Source: Acephala macrosclerotiorum (lineage: Eukaryota > Ascomycota > Leotiomycetes > Helotiales > Mollisiaceae). From it: a stretch of 11,076 nucleotides of DNA. The stretch spans positions 1 through 11,076 of the forward strand of contig MU119968.1 of NCBI GenBank assembly GCA_014904845.1, given 5' to 3'. Numbering within the stretch: the first letter of the stretch is position 1; each line of letters starts with the position of its first letter. The notes below the pieces were generated by a model. It was not told where the DNA came from. It ran no database searches and worked only from the letters and a program-made list of their open reading frames with translations. Shown here piece by piece: positions 8,718 to 11,076 of this stretch. The translations under genes were made by a program, and so were the position numbers.

Positions 8718-9102
8718 AATTTAAAAAAAAATTTATTTGTTGACTCGTAAACGAATTAATTAATAAACGAGTTTTTTTTTTAAAAAACAATTCGACGTAT
8801 ATTTTATTTCGTAAATTTTATAAAAACGTTTTTATAAAAAATTATAATATTTTCGATTTTAATAATTTATTTTTATTTTAAATTTCAAATTAAAAGTTTT
8901 TAATTTAAATATTTTATAAATTTTATAAATTAAAATAATTATTAAAATAAAATTTTGAATTTCATCGAATAATAAAATTAATAAATTAATAAATATTTTA
9001 ATAATCAAAATAAAATTTTTTTTTAATAAAATTTTAATTTATATTAAAAAAAAACCTTTTGAAATTCTCGTTTTTATATTTAATTATTATAATTAATTTA
9101 AT

Positions 9103-9158
9103 TAATTTAAATTATTTTATTTAATATAATTAATTTAAATTATTTTATTTAATATAAT
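9103..9158 (+). repeat. Perfect 28-bp tandem duplication in E1 copy C
   Basis: Bases 9103-9130 and 9131-9158 are identical 28-base units. Copies A and B have one version of this stretch. Because the two units do not differ at all and are already pure A/T, the duplication most likely happened after the mutation. Confidence 0.85.
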
Positions 9159-9386
9159 TTAAAAAAAAAATTTCATTAAAAATTACGTAATTATAAAATT
9201 AAATTTTATTATTTTATTATTTTAATATTTCAAACAAAAATATATTTTTAATAAAATTTTATATTAAATTTTTATTTTTAAAATTTTTATTTTTTATATT
9301 AAATTTTTATAATTAATTTTATTAATTATAAATAATTATTACGATTATATTTATAAAAATAAAAATTTAATATATTAACATTTTAA

Positions 9387-9454
9387 TATTTAAAATAAAA
9401 ACGTATTTAAAAAATTTTAATATTTAAAATAATAATATATTTAAAATTTTACAA
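9387..9454 (+). repeat. 34-bp tandem duplication in E1 copy C
   Basis: Bases 9387-9420 and 9421-9454 are related 34-base units beginning TATTTAAAAT. The first keeps a CpG (ACGTATTT) where the second has ATATATTT, so they differ partly by CpG-to-TpA change. Copy A has a single version at 2913-2950. Confidence 0.65.
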
Positions 9455-9480
9455 TTATTATTTTTATTAAATATAATTAT

Positions 9481-9516
9481 ATTTTATTAATTTGCGTAAT
9501 AACGAATTAATAAAAT
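9481..9516. repeat. Conserved E1 stem-loop, copy C
   Basis: Twelve paired bases (one arm starts G instead of A) enclose the loop GCGTAATAAC, which is the same loop as in copy B. The position in the element matches copies A and B. Confidence 0.68.
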
Positions 9517-9613
9517 TTAATTAAATTTTAATTTATTTACAAATTATATACAATTTAAATTAATTAATAAATTATAATTATAAATATAATATAATTAAAA
9601 TTTTAATATTTAT

Positions 9614-11076
9614 TATTACGAAAAGTTTTTTTTATATATATTAATATTTTAAATATTAATTTAATTACGTATTATAAATTATATAATTCGTAATAATATT
9701 TTTTATTAAAATATTAATAATCGATTTTTATTCGATTAATTATTAAAATGTTAATATTATTTAAAATTTAATTATAAAATTAATTAATTTAATTAAAGTT
9801 TATAAGCGTAAAAATATTAATTTAATATATAAATTATTATATTATTTAATATTAAAATTTTAAATTAAAATATTTAAAAATTAAACAATTTAATTAATTA
9901 AATATAATTATATAAAAATCGTATAAAAATTACATATAATCGTTTATAATTATTAAAAATTAAAATTTTTTATATTTTTATAAATTGAATTTTATTTACT
10001 AATTAATTATTAATTAATAATTAAATTTTTTAATTAAACGTTAAAATTTTAAATATATAATTATTACGTAATATGTGTTATTAATAAATTACTAATATTA
10101 TTAATTTAAAATATATAAATAATTTTTTATATTATTTTTATAAATATATTAAAATTTTTATAACGTTTTACGTTTTTTATTTATATTAAAAAAAAGTAAA
10201 TTTTAATTTAATAAATAATTTTATTAAAAAATATTAATTTATATTTTTTTTAATTATAATTATATTTAAAAAAAAATTTTAAAATAAAAAATAAAAAAAT
10301 TTATTTAATATTCGTTTAAAACTCGTTTTAATTGAAATAAATTTTATAATATTAATAATTAAAAATTATATTAATATTAAAATTAAATATAAAAAAAATT
10401 ATATATATATATTTTTATAAAATATAAATATAAATTTTTAATAATTAATATTAAAATTAATTATAATTATTTATTTAATTTTAAAAAATTAAATATATAT
10501 ATTTATTTTTAATAAAATTTTTATATAAAATAATTATTTATTTTAATTTAAATTAATTATATAATATTTTTATTTTATAATTTTAAATTAATTAATTAAT
10601 AATATATTATTTTTATTATAATATTTAAATTATTTATAAAATCGATTATAAATTTAATTAATATAAAAAATAAAAAATAAAAATAAAAATAATTAATATA
10701 TTTAATATTTAATTAATTAAATTAAAAATTGAAAATTAAAAATTAAAAATTAAAATTAATTTATTATATTATTAAACAAATAATAATTATATTTATTATT
10801 AAATAATTATAAAAAATTATATTAATAAATATATTATTTTTATATTACATTTAAAATTATTTTATTAAAATTGAATTATATTATTAATAATATTAAAAAA
10901 AATTTATTAATTAATAATTATTAAATCGTATTATATGAAATTTTTAAATTTATAAAATATAATTTTAAAATATTATATATATTTATTAAATATAATTATA
11001 AAAATTTAAAATTTTTATATAATATTATTAAAATGAAAATATATTAATAAATTATATATTATAAATATTATAAAAA
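9614..11076. other. AT-rich background, no gene
   Basis: A/T sequence with scattered CpG pairs. A small patch near 10065-10095 (TACGTAATATGTGTTATT) keeps non-CpG G residues but has no partner here. It includes a 7-base array at 10721-10755. No gene, RNA or copy of E1 or R2 was found up to the window edge. Confidence 0.58.
10721..10755. repeat. 7-base tandem array (ATTAAAA)5
   Basis: Five consecutive 7-base units; the second reads ATTGAAA and the others are identical. This is not a known telomere repeat, which in most filamentous ascomycetes is TTAGGG. It is a simple slippage array. Confidence 0.75.

Larger units (their letters stand above)
8718..9613 (+). repeat. E1 dispersed repeat, copy C (heavily mutated)
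   Basis: This aligns with copy A in the same orientation about 6.3 kb away. The anchors are GACTCG..AAACGAATTAAT near 8741-8760, AAAACGTTTTTATAAAA near 8822-8838, ATCGAATAATAAA near 8963, TATTTAAAATAAAAACGT at 9387-9404, and the shared right end TTTATTTACAAATT..AATTAATTAATAAATTATAA up to about 9612. Where copy A or B keeps CpA, CpT or their complements, copy C usually reads TpA or TpT, and much of the CpG is gone too. It is longer than copy A because it carries more internal unit sequence and two small duplications. No coding content is visible. Confidence 0.75.
1..11076. other. Gene-free, RIP-like mutated AT-rich region
   Basis: The whole window is A/T apart from scattered CpG pairs and a few less-mutated islands. 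Hand counts give 4 G/C in bases 1-300 and about 23 in bases 3601-4500. In the latter, 8 of 10 C residues lie in CpG, although chance at that composition would give far fewer than one CpG. Repeat copies within the window differ mainly by C/T and G/A transitions. In ascomycete fungi, RIP converts C to T in duplicated DNA on both strands, preferring CpA, and leaves such AT-rich tracts; this is established. That RIP made this particular region is my inference. Stops TAA and TAG occur throughout all frames and I found no open frame with protein-like composition. The region could be pericentromeric, centromeric, subtelomeric or an interior AT isochore. No telomere repeat is present to settle this. 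Confidence 0.8.

Noticed and set aside
9640..10180. A third R2 copy suggested by TACGTA and ACGTTT blocks
   Set aside because: Only isolated CpG hexamers match and the order and spacing of R2 landmarks are not kept on either strand.
10721..10755. Telomere or subtelomere repeat
   Set aside because: The unit is ATTAAAA, with five copies only, and is not at a sequence end. A mutated TTAGGG array would have a 6-base, not a 7-base, period.
1..11076. Numerous short open frames on both strands
   Set aside because: They consist of Asn, Lys, Ile, Phe, Tyr and Leu codons in low-complexity order, are short, lack usable context, and lie in repeats mutated by C-to-T change. None shows a domain, conserved motif or coherent start.
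1..11076. Yeast-like mitochondrial DNA with AT spacers and GC clusters
   Set aside because: GC clusters in such mtDNA are short G/C-rich palindromes and do not explain C being confined to CpG across the A/T background, nor graded C-to-T differences among element copies. No mitochondrial gene or tRNA is visible.

Overview
This window holds no gene that I can support. It is an extremely AT-rich, repeat-derived, gene-free region. By hand count, bases 1-300 contain only 4 G/C, and bases 3601-4500 contain about 23 G/C in 900. In that second stretch 8 of 10 C residues are followed by G. C and G therefore survive almost only as CpG, while CpA, CpT, CpC and their complements are nearly gone. Copies of the same repeat inside the window differ mostly by C/T and G/A changes. 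This is the pattern expected of repeat-induced point mutation (RIP) or a RIP-like process, so the most likely source is a RIP-affected compartment (AT isochore, pericentromere, centromere or subtelomere) of a filamentous ascomycete. The species cannot be named from the sequence. A different AT-biased genome, such as an anaerobic fungus or an organelle, is a weaker alternative.

Layout: 1-2420 is AT-rich background holding one copy of a ~180-bp repeat (R2, 1118-1293). A dispersed element, called here E1, starts at about 2421 (copy A, + strand, ~2421-3135). 3136-6216 is AT background with the second R2 copy (5428-5618) and an (AT)10 run. A ~120-bp tandem duplication (6217-6405) leads into E1 copy B, which is inverted (~6423-7300). 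7301-8717 is background. E1 copy C (+ strand, ~8718-9613) is heavily mutated and carries two small internal duplications. 9614-11076 is background.

E1 is the main structure. It is about 0.7-0.9 kb, has no visible coding capacity, contains a ~196-201-bp internal tandem unit whose number differs between copies, and is patchily preserved. Copy A keeps its first ~220 bases, including a perfect 24-bp inverted repeat. Copy B keeps a different, internal ~330-base part, where G+C reaches 24 of 60 bases between stretches close to zero. Copy C keeps almost nothing. Together the copies show what the sequence looked like before mutation and how the mutation acted: CpG is largely spared, and when lost it is usually lost on both strands to become TpA. 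E1 could be a solo LTR, a non-autonomous transposon or a satellite-like repeat; the sequence does not decide.
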